A stretch of DNA of 39,804 nt, from the NCBI GenBank assembly GCA_001586965.3, contig LUCW03000232.1:1-39804 (forward strand). The letters run 5' to 3'. A program made the position numbers and the translations under genes. Each line of letters starts with the position of its first letter. The stretch's first letter is position 1. The DNA comes from Sphaeroforma sirkka (lineage: Eukaryota > Opisthokonta > Ichthyosporea > Ichthyophonida). The notes beneath the pieces are model-generated. The model was not told the origin of the DNA. It was given only the letters and a program-made list of their open reading frames with translations, and made no database searches. This document shows, piece by piece, positions 18,871 to 30,292 of the stretch.

Positions 18871-19870
18871 ATTTATTCGGAGAAATGTTCCAGGCTATAT
18901 ACCATACTAGAAGTTCTTTGGTGTTTGTACCATAACGTTGCTGTGCTGGCTTACTCCATCTATCTCTTCATATGTCATAGTTACTAGCATCGTTCATGAA
19001 TTGAAACGGGACCCCATCAACAGGGTACGCTAGTGTCGCCGAACATGCGAAGGCTTCTTTGAGTGCTTCCCACTTCTTTTTGGGTTCCGGAGTCCATACC
19101 ATGAATGTGTTCTGGTTCAATTTCCCTTTTATTAGGTTCTGGAAGTGTTTAGTTGTGTGGGCAAAGTTGGGGACATGGTCACATATAATTTGCTAGTCCC
19201 AAATATTTCTGCAGATTTCGTTTTGTTTGGGGTAGTGGCTAGTACATCATCCTTTTCTGTTTTTCAGGATCCGCTTTAAGTCCCTGTGTGTCGACTTTCA
19301 CCCCTAAAATGTTGACCACTTTCACCACGAAGGCACACTTGTTGTGATTGAGTCGGAAATTTACTCCATTTGATTACTTCACGAACAGTCTAGCGGTGTT
19401 CTTTTTCTGTAAGACCCGCAATGACACAAACTTATCTTGTTCGTATTTGTAATTGATCTCGCGTAAGTCTAAATATGTTCTGACTTTTTGGGGAGACCTG
19501 GTTGGTCGCGTTCACCTGTTGATAACAACGGTAGATTTACTGTTGTTGGACTTCGCTTGCATATGTGTTCATCTGTAAGTTACTTCCGTACATTCTCGTC
19601 CGTTTGCAGAATATACTTGTGAGGTACAAAGCTGACTTTGGCATGCCTCATTTGTCTGACATTAGTTTTATTTGTAAGTACTGTGACTGTAGTGCCTGGT
19701 AGGTTGCAATATATGTCAGGAGGTATGTTCACATTTGTGTCTATGAGATCTACAAGTGACTCTAAAACTTTCTTGTTCATGCTCTGGGTCCTCTTCATGT
19801 GGCGTGAGGAGTGATTCCCATTTTGCATCTGTTGGTATAAATGGATTGATTAATCTTGATATGTATATAC
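18871..19870 (-). pseudogene. Decayed reverse transcriptase, family B
   Basis: The thumb region is recognisable near 19260-19370 (NHNKCAFVVKVVNILGVKVD, then TQGLKADPEKQKRMM), the family's KC-F-----LG--V---G---DP-K pattern. The YLDD centre was not found and is probably deleted. An upstream frame at 19580-19828 (VLTNKTNVRQMRHAKVSFVP) looks like the protease-RT linker. Many stops. Confidence 0.6.
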
Positions 19871-20278
19871 CTATGTATGGTAGGATGTCCATACCGAGAG
19901 GGTTTGGTGCCTTCTTGTTAGGGAGATCCAACACTTCAAAGCACTGAGAGGTTTTCCTTCCTCCAAAATAATGTCACATTCTTGGGTTGACCCTATGCGT
20001 AGTATTCTTGCATCTGTTTGTGCTAATTGTATATTTCCCGGTTGCGCTCTGACTGAGAGGTATAGCTCAGCTTCTATACTTTTGTTCATGCACGAGCGAT
20101 GTACACCCGAGTCTACTAGTGCATTGTATGTATTGTCATTAATTTGTATGTCAATGTGTAATCGTTCGTCTCGTGGTGCGGGAAGTAAGGATAAAGGTTG
20201 GTAAGGAATATTATTTGCATTTATTAACAACGTTTCTGCATCAGTTTTTACATTGAGCCGGGCAGCCAGGTCAATCAT
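19871..20278 (-). pseudogene. Aspartic protease, family B
   Basis: A 135-codon frame with the active-site motif NALVDSGVHRSCMNKSI near residues 53-69, preceded by the LHIDIQINDN strand typical of retropepsins. The second conserved motif appears shifted into another frame (MDILPYIGIYIS at 19800-19880). It is the most upstream recognisable part of this pol. Confidence 0.75.
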
Positions 20279-21062
20279 GTTTGCTTCCGCCCTTTCTGTC
20301 TCATGAGTTGTTCGGTAGTGACGTCACAGGGAAAGTTCAGCCCTGTTGACGGAACCGAGGAAGTTCGGTTCTGTACCGAACTGTGATGGCGTCACTGCGA
20401 TCTGAGATGTTCTGTATTGTACCGAACTTACTTGATTTTTACGTCAACCTTTATGTTCTGGACTCGTGTAATGCTCTCGTCCTGTAGCAAGTTGTTGTGC
20501 TGGACTTTTTCGTGATGTTCAGTCCTAAGAGCGTCTGTTGATCGTGTTCCTGTGTTGCGTGTGTGTGTTGCTACACAGGAGATTCTTTGTTTTTCGTATG
20601 CTTGGCACAAATGTGTTGACATCCGTGTTGTTCTTATTATAGAGTCTGCTACTGCTTATCATCGCTTTGACGTGAGATTTCAGTCTTTTTTTGCGATGAT
20701 ACACGATCCTGCAATCTTATTGATATTTATGTCTTCGTACCCGACTACTGTGCGCCTGTGGTTTGATAGCGTATCATCTGATCACTTTATATCGTGTATA
20801 TCGTGCTAATATGCGCATGTGTGCTGGTAGCGTGTGATCTGATCACTTTGTGTCGTGTATATCGTGTGAAGTTTGCTACTTGTGATTATGTTCTGACATG
20901 CACTTGGGCCAAGTGTTCTATTTCTGCTCAGTGATCTGAGTTGGGACCTTGTTCCTCTCGTGCAGCCAGTGCTAGTGTTTGTGTTATGTCTCTTATGTCT
21001 TTACGAGTGTGATCTGATCGATATCATTCAACATGAGTACCTCATCCTTGTCTAGTCTTGAT
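20279..21062. other. Non-coding or decayed Gag region, with short repeats
   Basis: No convincing gene. A perfect 8-bp stem AGTTCGGT/ACCGAACT with a 5-nt loop lies at 20362-20382, and ACCGAACT recurs near 20420. A TGTGATCTGATCACTTT-type sequence followed by CGTGTATATCGTG is repeated at about 20770-20811 and 20834-20869. It may be the ruined Gag of family B, but nothing proves that. Confidence 0.4.
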
Positions 21063-21553
21063 TGAGAGACTACAGGTCTCAGGCCAGATTTTACAGCAAG
21101 AAACCATCTTTGATTTATGGAAGCCATCAGGAGTTAGCTCACTCCCGAGAGCTAAACAAGTTACTCAAATTACTCTCAAGAGTTGAGCTACTACTTAGCT
21201 GACTTCCGAGAGCAGATTATTTAAGTTTCTCAACCGATTCCCGAGAGTGGATTAAGCCTGTCAACCGCAACATTCTAATAATATCTGCGGTTCTATGTGA
21301 GTCACAGCCTATGCGGAAAGGCATCATGCGATCAGCGTGAGATTTAGTTGCAGAGAAATTGAAATAGAAAAGCATCAAAGTGTTAAAGTGTTCCGCATAA
21401 GGTTTTTCATACTGACCATATGAGTTTTTTCCCTGGCCAGCCCAAGCGGCTGTACACTAGCACAAACACCTTAAGTATAAATCAAAGGTGAGGTCAAAAA
21501 TAAATATATACATTTTGCGCTTTATTTAAAGTCTACTACATTACACTCTAACA
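21063..21553 (-). repeat. Solo LTR of family B with 5-bp target duplication
   Basis: A 491-bp unit, TGAGAGACTACAG...CACTCTAACA on the plus strand, the inverse of 9780-10271. It is flanked by TTGAT on both sides (21058-21062 and 21554-21558). The intact duplication shows it is a solo LTR, not the 5' LTR of the adjacent family-B pol. CTCCCGAGAG-type words recur inside it. Confidence 0.9.
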
Positions 21554-23241
21554 TTGATTTTTATTTGAGTACTAAATTGTACTCGATCAGGTTGATGGTG
21601 TGTGTTCGTGTGTTGTTTTATCACGCATATCTTCTTAGTTTTCGTACTGTACCTTTGTGTGCAGTATTGTTCCATATGATATACTTTGTGATTATTGTTA
21701 TGTTTTGCTAGATCTCATTTTGCATGTGCACATCACTTCCTTCCTTTCTTGATCGTTTTTTCTTGGGTACTAATTATACTTGATCAGGTCGTCGTTGTGT
21801 GGTTGTGTGTTATTTTGAGACGCACTCGATGTTATTTCTTGTCTTGAGTTCGATTTCGTTCTCGCATGTCCTGATGGTGTGATTTCAGGTCTAAATCCTT
21901 AACTTCACACATACTGCTTGTTCTGGTTGTGTGCATTAGCCTTTTGGTCTCACCCGCAGTGTTGTGGTATATATGCTAAGCCTTATGTGTAGTCACCTTT
22001 GTTTTGGTTTGATGTGTGTACTAGTGATCTAGTCAATTAGTACGATCTTGTGTGATCTCGTCGTCCTTGTCTGGGTGCAAGTGTGATCTTGTATGGTCTG
22101 GTCTGCCTATGTCGCTCTCGTAAGCTTACTTATCTTCTGATCTTAGAAACTACTTGTGCCTGCAATGATACTTATTGTCTATAACAATAAGGATCCTCTG
22201 ATCTCAGATATCACTTGAGGCTTAAAGATGCTTCTCGTGAATTGACTAGTTGTTACTAGCCATTCTATTTAGCTGTTCCTAGTGTTATATTGGTGTGTCC
22301 AGCCTATTGCCGACCCTCTTATTGTGTTATTAGTTATGTGCACGTCTAAATGTTCTATCTGTCCATGATGTTCGTTTCTGACGCTTGCATGTCTCATTGC
22401 ACTGCTCTAATTGAGCCCCAGTTTGTTAATTGGTCTCTTTACCATGTACTGTGCTATTGCTACTTGTCTATAGGGATCCTGCTGAAGTGTAGTGATGTTC
22501 TTTTTGGGAGTCCTAACGTCGAAATGCGTACTTATATGAAATCTCCCAAAAATCTCAAACATTGATAAACCAATCACTGTGACAGCTTATCAATTTTCAC
22601 TAGCGTGTGCCTTAACTTTGACACTTATTTGTTCTTCTCTCTATATGTTCACCTTGACTATATAGAACGTCACGCTGCAACACAATACTGATACCTTCTT
22701 TGTTCTACCTCGGTTTATGCTAGTGAGTAGTGGCTTGGTCTTTGCTTCCTCTACTGACTTCTTGTTGGGTCCTTCGCTACCAATACCTGCTAGCTGGTGG
22801 GAACACGTCTGTCCGGTGGAACACGTCGCCTCCTTGGTTTCCTTGTTGAGGCTTCTTCTAGTATCCCTTCTTTAAAATAAAGCTTGTTCAATATAAGGTT
22901 TCTTTGATACTTAGTATACTTCACTTCTATTTGCTTTGTCAAGTGTAAGTTACTTGACTTATCTAAGTAATGATATTGTATAAAAAAATATAAAGTATGG
23001 AGAGTAGCTGAAAGGTACGAGCCAAAGAAATAAGGCTATCTCAGCTAGGAAAAGTCCATAGTCTGAGAAAACCGAATTGAGTCTTTATTTGTGTGTTCTA
23101 CTTCACTAGGCTCAGGTTTTCTATTTGAGTGTTTCTCTCTCACGCGGTGTCCCGGTATAGCTTACCGGTTCTACCGCTAATATTTCTGATGACTCTTAAT
23201 ATCAGAAATATTTCAATCCTAATTCCAAAACTCTATAATTT
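21554..23241. other. Long stretch without a recognisable gene
   Basis: T- and G-rich on the plus strand, with loosely repeated phrases such as TACTCGATCAGGTTGATGGTG (about 21580) and TACTTGATCAGGTCGTCGTTG (about 21776), each followed by GTGTGTT-rich sequence. Short open frames here have no family features. The solo LTR shows that this and the preceding stretch were once contiguous. Confidence 0.45.
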
Positions 23242-24740
23242 ATGATTCTAGATTTTCGGATTGGGATTGGCTTTTTGATAATCTGGTCCCTAGATGCTAC
23301 AGAAAGCTCTGAAGAACGTGCACGACCGATTGACCACGAACCTTCACAAGCAGCAGCTGAGGAAATCTTCCGAGCGACGAGTGTTTATGTGCACACTTAC
23401 AAGCAGCAAGAGAAGGATACCACCACATCTCCATTCACACCAGAGAGTATCGAGAAGAGTCGTCAACCACTCTATGTACGCATGCTTTGACTATGTCAAG
23501 CAACAGATATGACAACATGGCTCGAGCTGATGCTCTCCGGGGAACAATAGAAACACTCCGGGCTACACTCGAGTCCAAGCTGGTCGAGAAACGTCCAGTG
23601 ACATCACACCTGGCCTGATTGATAATCAAACAGATATCACCTGCATGATATTATGGAACGCGAAACGAGAGAAAAACTTCTATTAGCCTTCAAGTATGTA
23701 CAAATCGCCGGCCTGGACGAGAGTTGGAGCCTTAATGGTTCCGCGAAGTTTTATCTCACTTCAAAACAGAGAAATCAACACTATACTGCATACGAGACAA
23801 CTCTGAACGTTTAAAGATGTGAATCCCATCGTTGCAAATAAAGCAGATGTGTTCGAATGAGACGCAGGCAACAGTCTACCCCTCATTTCCAAGCTAGCCA
23901 AAGGCCACAGTAGGAACATACACACTCTCATCATGGAACAAATGACTCCGCTCAGGTAAACCATAGACGGGTACATGAACGTTGTCAATCCGACACAGAC
24001 GTTCAGCAAAATCTGTTGAACCACTACATCGTACAGTTGTTAGAGGAAGCACTCAATGGACGCACGTACGAACGGACTTTCCAACTACATCTGAAGTGGC
24101 AATTAATGAAGACACACGAGCTACAATGACTATTAAGTCCCGACGTACAGGACGCCCAGCAACGTACAACAGCTCGACTCCAAGACCGTGATAATAGGGA
24201 CGTGACGACCAACGGAGCCCGCAACTATACACACAGTCACCCGAACCTTCAGACGGTGCTACACAGAGGCAGACGCAGAACTGGACACAACGACTCCAAG
24301 CAACGATAACTAATACACGTGCCGGCTGTCGATCACACACATCCCACGTTCTCATCATTGTCGAGCAACACATCCAGGGGGGAACGACAGCCGGGCACGC
24401 CAACACGACCAGAACCTTCCGCAGAGAGATACACAGCCCACACAGCAACCTGCATCAACCTTTACCTAAAGACAGGGGCAGAACAACAACCCATACAAAG
24501 ATTTTTCTGCCAACTGACACACCTCCGAACTACAGGACAACACAATAACACGTGACGACGACTTCGCACCTCTACCCGAAGCTACCGACGTACACATCAA
24601 CGCGATACTCGCGGATAATTATAGCAACGAGGCACCGGCGCCAGAGAACAGCCATGGGGGATGGAAGCCAGTCGCCGAGCGTGAATAAGAAGTGAGGGTG
24701 TCTGAGTCAGGTATCAATCGATGCAGTCATGCCGATAAAG
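23242..24740 (+). pseudogene. Gag-like region of a third Ty3-like element (E3)
   Basis: Open pieces in shifting frames give a charged helical protein: ERARPIDHEPSQAAAEEIFR (23305-23380), MARADALRGTIETLRATLES (23518-23578) and, near 24545-24690, DDDFAPLPEATDVHINAILA. Gag is inferred because a protease follows directly in the same direction. No zinc knuckle was found and there are many stops. Confidence 0.4.
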
Positions 24741-24756
24741 AATCCATTACTGTCAT

Positions 24757-25161
24757 GTGATAGTCGATTCTATATCATCTCACAGATATCCGAAGACCTT
24801 TTGTAATGGCCGCCCAATAGCTCCAACACCATCTGGTTCATTCATCTATTCAGCTGACAAGGCGGTACGAACTCCTCGACTGGGGACGACGAAAGTGTTG
24901 CCCATTCGATACGGAACACAGGCGATGAACAGTTTACTCGAACTTATGAGCCTACCTACGGGTATAGCTATCGTAGTGGGACAAGACATGTTGAAGGGGC
25001 TGGACCTTTACATAGGCGGCTTTTTATCGCCTCTCGCACCGATCGACCTTGCAGAACTTGACGAGCTCCTCGAACCAATCCCACGCCGTCAAGAACCCAA
25101 CACCACTGAGCCCACCGAAGCACACCAACGTTTAGCACTAGACTTAGAGGCGAATGCATAA
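24757..25161 (+). pseudogene. Aspartic protease of element E3
   Basis: A 134-codon frame. IVDSISSHRYPKTFC at its start matches the retropepsin active-site context, but the Gly after D[ST] is Ile here, so activity is doubtful. IAIVVGQDMLKGLDLYIGG near residues 70-90 matches the conserved LIG-DLL motif. An acidic proline-containing tail follows. RT is missing downstream, where an LTR-C begins at 25297. Confidence 0.6.
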
Positions 25162-25296
25162 TGCCGACAACGCATGATGTTGTCTCGAGGGCGAATAACT
25201 CGACTGGCCTACCCACTACGGTACAAGGATATCGCTTTTGCCTTAGGATTGGCGAATTACTTTTATGAGCACCTTCCTAACTTTGTTAGCGTACGG

Positions 25297-25738
25297 TGTG
25301 GGGACTAATAGTGAAGTGCTAGTGTATCTAATGTATGGTGCATTCGAATGAATTTATTTTTGATCTCACCCTCAGTTATATACTGATGGTGTTTGTACTA
25401 GTGTTCAACCACTTGGGTTGGCCAGGGTAAAAACTCATATGATCAGTATGAGAAACCTTATGCAGAACACTTTAGCACTCGGATATATTTTCTAGAAATA
25501 AACATATCATATTCTCTGCTACCACACTCAGTCTTGGACCTCGGCTCTCGGCTAGCCGGTGGCCCGTATTCTATAAATAGAATAATATGAGAAGAAGTCT
25601 CAAATTACTCTTACGTTCTCTCAAGCTGACCCACCTATACTTATATTAATTTGAGAACAAGTCCCAAATTACTCTCGGGCTGATGACGTGAAACACTATT
25701 AACGTATATAGAAATACGGCTACTACTGTAGTCTCTCA
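25297..25738 (+). repeat. LTR of family C, followed by leader
   Basis: A 442-bp unit TGTGGGGACTAA...CTGTAGTCTCTCA, matching 8243-8692. CTCCCCCTCAATTTTACA follows directly, as after LTR-B, so this is a 5' LTR with its own leader. B and C share their final bases and leader start and are probably sister families. Confidence 0.85.
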
Positions 25739-26380
25739 CTCCCCCTCAATTTTACAATCAAGGGTTGAAGGCTAAAGGCTGAAGACCTAGATTGCGAAAG
25801 TGTTGACTCTCACACTTCTGTAGATGGGTTGGGCGATAAACGTTGAACAAACAGATGAATATTTGTCGAAAAAAATGACGAATTGGAGCTGTTGAGTATA
25901 GACTCGATGACAATTGATGAAAACGTTGACTCGTTGGGACTGTTGTCTCGAGGAAATTGCCGAAAACGTTGACTTTCTGAAGAGTAGACGATCTCCTGTA
26001 CAGTGCAGGCTTCACGACAGAGTGTGGATAATCTTCTGTATGGGGACAGGCATCACAATGTCGCAGGTAAATTTACTCATGAAATTTTCTTGAACAGAAC
26101 TATTTGCTTTCAGAAGCGGTGTCGAGTGTCGAGTGTCGATTGTGGCGTGGATGCTGGGGGGGACAGCCCTTCTGCGTTGTGGCATAGTAGTGTCTTATTT
26201 GTTGTCGTTTGGTCGTTGTCGTAAATTTGCTAGCTGCTGAAGCTATGAAGACTGGTGACGAATATCGAAAAAAGAAACGTGTTGCAAAATATTTGCAACA
26301 GGAGCCAAAAAAAAAAAACACAAAAATCACCGAAAATCTAGCAAGTCAAAATTTTAGGGGTTGAAGTTGTAATTGTACAT
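25739..26380 (+). other. Leader and uncertain sequence downstream of LTR-C
   Basis: 25739-25960 resembles 10272-10500 (GGTTGAAGGCTAAAGGCTGAAG, GTTGACTC words). An AAAACGTTGACT phrase recurs near 25920 and 25965. The rest holds no assignable gene; a run of A lies at 26309-26320. RT and RNase H, expected before the module at 26381, are absent. Confidence 0.45.
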
Positions 26381-26930
26381 AGATTGCTGTTTGCAGTTTA
26401 CCCCAGCTACTTTGAACAAGCTCAACAACATTTCGTACCGAAAAACATCAACGTCTTCGCGGACAGTCCTAACCAATACTCAACTACATCGGGTTTGGAC
26501 GAAGAATGTCAGGGAAGGAGCGTTCGCATATGACTGGCCCAGGTAACCGGTTGAATCCTCCATGTGAGAAAATACATGAGATACTTCGGAAGGTCAAATC
26601 AGACGGGGTAAGGGCAACAGTCTGCCTGCCCTGGATACTGAAAGCTCCGTTGGCCGATTTATTCGAACAGTTCTTGCAGTCGGAACCGGTGATAGTGCCT
26701 CGTACCCACATACCCTTTTGAAGTATGCCAAGTACTCATGTGGCACGACACCATGGGGCCATACTGTAGTAGCAAAAGTAGGCCAACCCAATGATGTTAA
26801 GATAAGTTCGGCGTTCTCGCAGCAACTTTGGTATGCAGAGCCTCGTCACATCACCTACACAATGTGTATAGACACTGCTCGCAATATATCGGTGGTCATG
26901 GCCGCAACAGAGGGTTAACCCACATTTGCC
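26381..26930 (+). pseudogene. DIRS-type module of a Ty3-like pol (E3 or the LTR-C element)
   Basis: YFEQAQQHFVPKNINVFADS followed by PNQYSTT (26408-26490) matches the TVDMFAAEHNKQVSEYRS block of family A. ILRKVKSDGVRATVCLPWIL (26580-26640) and LADLFEQFLQSEPVIVPRT correspond to YVNITKSTITLCCPLRNS and the stretch after it. SCGTTPWGHTVVAKVG (26727-26780) corresponds to KKTPWKHTIVCRIG. The frame changes at least twice and a TAA lies near 26917. Confidence 0.65.
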
Positions 26931-27578
26931 CAAGCGACACCAGAAGAGCAACTGTGTCGCACCCAGCTCACACATGAACAACTCCGACATAACAAACATG
27001 TGTGGCCCGGCGCCCTCGAATTAGCGACTAAAGTCAAGCCACAATGTGGTACATGCCTTGGTCAGTACACGCTGCGTAAAGGCTTCTATCCGATGATCAG
27101 TGTTGGCGAGCGCTACCCATGGGATCACATAGGGGTCGATTACATTCCTGTGCTACTCGAGTCCCAGGTGAACAAATATATCCTTCAAGCGTTAGATATC
27201 GCTACAGGTTCCTCACTCTCTAGAGGGACACATGATAAGATAAAAAACACGACGGTACCTAAAGTCAAGCCACAATGTGGTACATGCCTTGGTCAGCACA
27301 CGCTGCGTAAAGGCTTCTATCCGATGATCAGCGTTGGCGAGCGCTACCCATGGGATCACATAGGGGTCGATTACATTCCTGTGCTACTCGAGTCCCAGGT
27401 GAACAAATATATCCTTCAAGCGTTAGATATCGCTACAGGTTCCTCACTCTCTAGAGGGACACATGATAAGATAAAAAACACGACGGTACAGACGTTCGAT
27501 AGACAATTTTTTTTTTGGCGAACATAGTTTCCCGCGACTGATCCAGACAGTCACGAGCACCAAATTCACTGACATTAT
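26931..27578 (+). pseudogene. Integrase N-terminal and core region with an in-frame 231-bp duplication
   Basis: HNKH near 26990, then a CGTC pair after KVKPQ, form the HHCC zinc-binding domain. YPWDHIGVDYIPVLLES holds the first catalytic Asp. The Cys pair plus first-Asp block is present twice because of a 231-bp tandem repeat that keeps the frame. After a T run (27508-27517) the frame shifts and continues as PRLIQTVTSTKFTDII, where the second catalytic Asp (normally in a TD-GT-F context) is Val. An LTR-A inserted at 27579 ends it. Confidence 0.75.
27030..27485 (+). repeat. 231-bp tandem duplication in integrase
   Basis: 27030-27254 and 27261-27485 are nearly identical; I see two substitutions (GTACACG/GCACACG and ATCAGTG/ATCAGCG). 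The period is 231 bp, exactly 77 codons. Confidence 0.95.
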
Positions 27579-27992
27579 TGTAAACTTCGATGGATATTCC
27601 TATGTTTTAAACTATGTTATATACACTAATATACAATTTAAGTCAGTTAGGATTTAGCAGTGGTAGCTTGTGTAAGAATGATCGGGACTGCCTCTTGGTA
27701 AGAGCTTTAATATCCTCGATTACACAGGACGTACCTCTAGCTGTTCTTTATTGAATGATTTTTACTAGAAGTACTGAGTGTTCATGACCACATGTCTAAT
27801 TTGTAGATAGACATAAGAACGTAAGTCAAGTTGATACATTAGCTAATATAAATAAAGTTCCATCTGAAGAAAAGTTAAAAAAAGAAAAAGACTTATAGTA
27901 TTTTGGAGTTAGGCGGGAAGACCAAAACCTGTACGTAGTAGTTCAGAGATTATAAAATTTAGTTTATAATATCCTACATCTAATATCGTCTC
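27579..27992 (-). repeat. LTR-A (subfamily with GGCGGGAAGACC), first part, interrupted by a LINE
   Basis: It starts TGTAAACTTCGATGG and runs to TATCGTCTC (27984-27992), where the LINE enters. The LTR resumes at 31875 with the same nine bases, and its last part is at 32788-32843. It lies in the E3 integrase frame. Flanks TTAT and AAAC do not match, so its own target duplication is not visible. Confidence 0.85.
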
Positions 27993-28377
27993 CCTTCCCA
28001 TGGATATAACCGATATCGCCATGGACTGTATCTCCTACGCAACAAAGTCCGCGCGCGACTATTCCAAGCCGAAATTCGGGCGCATCAGAACCTACTACGG
28101 TCGTATCTCACTTTACATGGACCAGCGGAAGGGCTGCTACGGATCCTCGACCGCATCTGGCGTTATACCACTAACCCACAAATCTTTGGAGGGTACTATT
28201 ATGACTTGAACAGACCCTGAGTTCAGCGGCAGCCAAACCACTCGTTCCGCCCACGTCTGACCGCCCAAAGTAATGCTCAAATGTTCAAAGATATTGTATA
28301 CCAACGACGGTCCCTGTATACCGGGTACCGATGACACAGGCGCTATCCTCGCTGGCTACTTCGAGGCTCTATTCAAC
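27993..28377 (+). pseudogene. LINE ORF2 segment upstream of RT
   Basis: Open pieces MDITDIAMDCISYATKSARD (28000-28060) and IPGTDDTGAILAGYFEALFN (28317-28376) fit the endonuclease-RT linker of LINEs. The second piece is continued after 29075, beyond the nested LINE insertion. A TGA at 28207-28209 and frame changes interrupt it. Confidence 0.5.
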
Positions 28378-29067
28378 GAAACTGCCGCCCATTGGCCCTG
28401 ACCTCCTTCAGCAATTACAGGAGTACCACGACTTCCACGGTATCTGGACCCTTCATGAATACCTTGGATCTTTTCTCCAGCATGTTGAAGAACCACCGTA
28501 CCCTCACCCATCCTGACACATAAACAGATATCTCCCATACCCCGGCTAATCACGCTGTTGAAGTACTACTTCCAAATTTCGGTTCAAACCAAATCATCGC
28601 GCTTGTTGGTTCCGCCTATGATACTTCCGATCCCGGCCAGCCAACACATACCGAATTCATCCGTGGTCTGGTGCGGCATTGGCTTACCCCCATCCTCGCT
28701 CCTCGACCGGGTTATGACGGATAACCTGGTCCTTCTCGGTATTTCATACTCTGCACTAACCCATTCCGTGGCACTACACGGCGCAGACCCGATCCGTACA
28801 ACAGAGGTGGGTACTCTACTTAGTAGGTCAGCAAGCGAATATATGGAACATTCGATAGTAATAGTGTTTTGTCAACACCGGCCCGAATTGACTCAGCGCA
28901 TATCTTCCATTGTCGACTCACTTGGCCAAAGCTTCAAACGGGAATTTACTGACCACTTCTTCCCATCAATCTTTCCTGAACCACTACAGCAACTATGAGA
29001 GCCATACCACATGTTCATACATTGTAACATACATACTTGTCATTTTTGAAATAAATAATATTATCTT
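28378..29067 (+). mobile_element. 5'-truncated LINE copy nested in the LINE
   Basis: A 690-bp segment matching 31184-31874 (the 3' end of the host LINE) at about 95 percent by eye. It is flanked by TATTCAAC at 28370-28377 and 29068-29075. It carries only the C-terminal coding part and the 3' tail, the normal form of an incomplete LINE insertion. Confidence 0.9.
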
Positions 29068-30110
29068 TATTCAACTCTACAAACCCGTACATGGTTCCAC
29101 CGGATACCGAACCCTCTCCTGATGTCACTTCCACCATACGCCCCGACAATGCAATGGAACAATACTACGCTATCCCAATAAGGGACCTGGCCCCGACGAT
29201 ATCCCATCCTCCTCCTGAAGGCCGCAGTGGAGCGCTCTACCGAACGCCGGACATTAGGACGTCCCGACGACAATAGCCCACTGATTAGACTCCTTGCCGA
29301 AGCATTCGCTGAGCTACTGAAGGCGGGTACCTTCCCTGTAGCCCTGAACTGCAGCCTCCTGACAGCGCACTCAAAGAAAGCCAATGCAGATATCACCTCC
29401 CCCGCCGACGTCCGCCCCATCACGCTTACGCAAATATTCATACGCATCTTTGAAAAGTGCTTTCTTAATCTGAATACGAGCCACCCCGGCTCTGCTACCC
29501 ATGCTACCCAAGCTGGCTTCAAATCACGGTACTCCTGTCATACCCAAGCACTTGCCGCCATGGAATCTGAGACAGTCAGAAGAAGAGTGGAACGACGTCT
29601 GTCTGGACATAACCAAGACACACGACAAGGTCGCTCTCCCACGCCTATGGGTACTTCTGCGCTACGCTGGAACGCCCGAAAACTGGATCAACTGCCTCCG
29701 CGCGCTGTTTGGGAGGGTCCCTACCCGAGTGACATACCGCGGCACGCTCTCGTCTCTATTCCATAGAACGAATGGCGTCATACAAGGCTCAATCGTCGGC
29801 CCCCAGCTCTTTATTATCTACATGGATTCCTTAGCTGTCACGCTAGCACAATTTTGGCCCAAGCTCCTTCGCTTTTATTTATTTGTTGATGACACACGGA
29901 TCCAAGCCCCTCAATCAGTTTCGCTCCAGCCCTTCTTAGATGACATTGATGCGTGGGGACGTAAATCTGGCCTCGAACAGGGTGTCATTATACCCCGAGT
30001 ACGATCTACCAACTTGCGACACGCGGCGCCAACCCTCCGTATAAATGGTGAGCTTATCCCGCCGACGCTTGCTGACACACCTTGGAACACAGTTACCTCC
30101 CCCTGAAGAT
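29068..30110 (+). pseudogene. LINE reverse transcriptase
   Basis: Two overlapping frames. At 29227-29580: AEAFAELLKAGTFPVALNCS, DVRPITLTQIFIRIFEKCFL and THATQAGFKSRYSCHTQALA match the LINE RT fingers (RPI-L-----R-FE, Q-GF----S). At 29560-29960: VCLDITKTHDKVALPRLW (first catalytic Asp in LDI), NGVIQGSIVGPQLFIIYMDS (the QGS---P-LF motif) and FYLFVDDTRIQAPQSVSLQP (catalytic VDD in place of ADD). A frame change near 29560 joins them. The fit to non-LTR rather than LTR RT is clear from the QGS...P and DDT patterns. Confidence 0.85.
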
Positions 30111-30292
30111 GGCGCCCACACATGCCGAACGCCTCGAACAGGGTGTCATTATACCCCGAGTACGATCTACCAACTTGCGACACGCGGCGCCAACCCTCCG
30201 TATAAATGGTGAGCTTATCCCGCCGACGCTTGCTGACACACCTTGGAACACAGTTACCTCCCCCTGAAGATGGCGCCCACACATGCCGAACT
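29971..30292 (+). repeat. Perfect 161-bp tandem duplication in the LINE
   Basis: 29971-30131 and 30132-30292 show no difference by eye. The period is not a multiple of three, so it shifts the reading frame just after the RT palm. Confidence 0.95.

Noticed and set aside
20752..20870. CRISPR-like direct repeats
   Set aside because: There are only two imperfect units without constant spacers, in a eukaryotic retroelement setting.
21063..21553. LTR-B as the 5' LTR of the minus-strand family-B pol at 16584-20278
   Set aside because: It has its own intact TTGAT duplication on both sides, so it is a solo LTR inserted independently.
24053..24448. Minus-strand 131-codon frame rich in Cys and Val
   Set aside because: It is a shadow of the plus-strand Gag-like region and shows no family motif.
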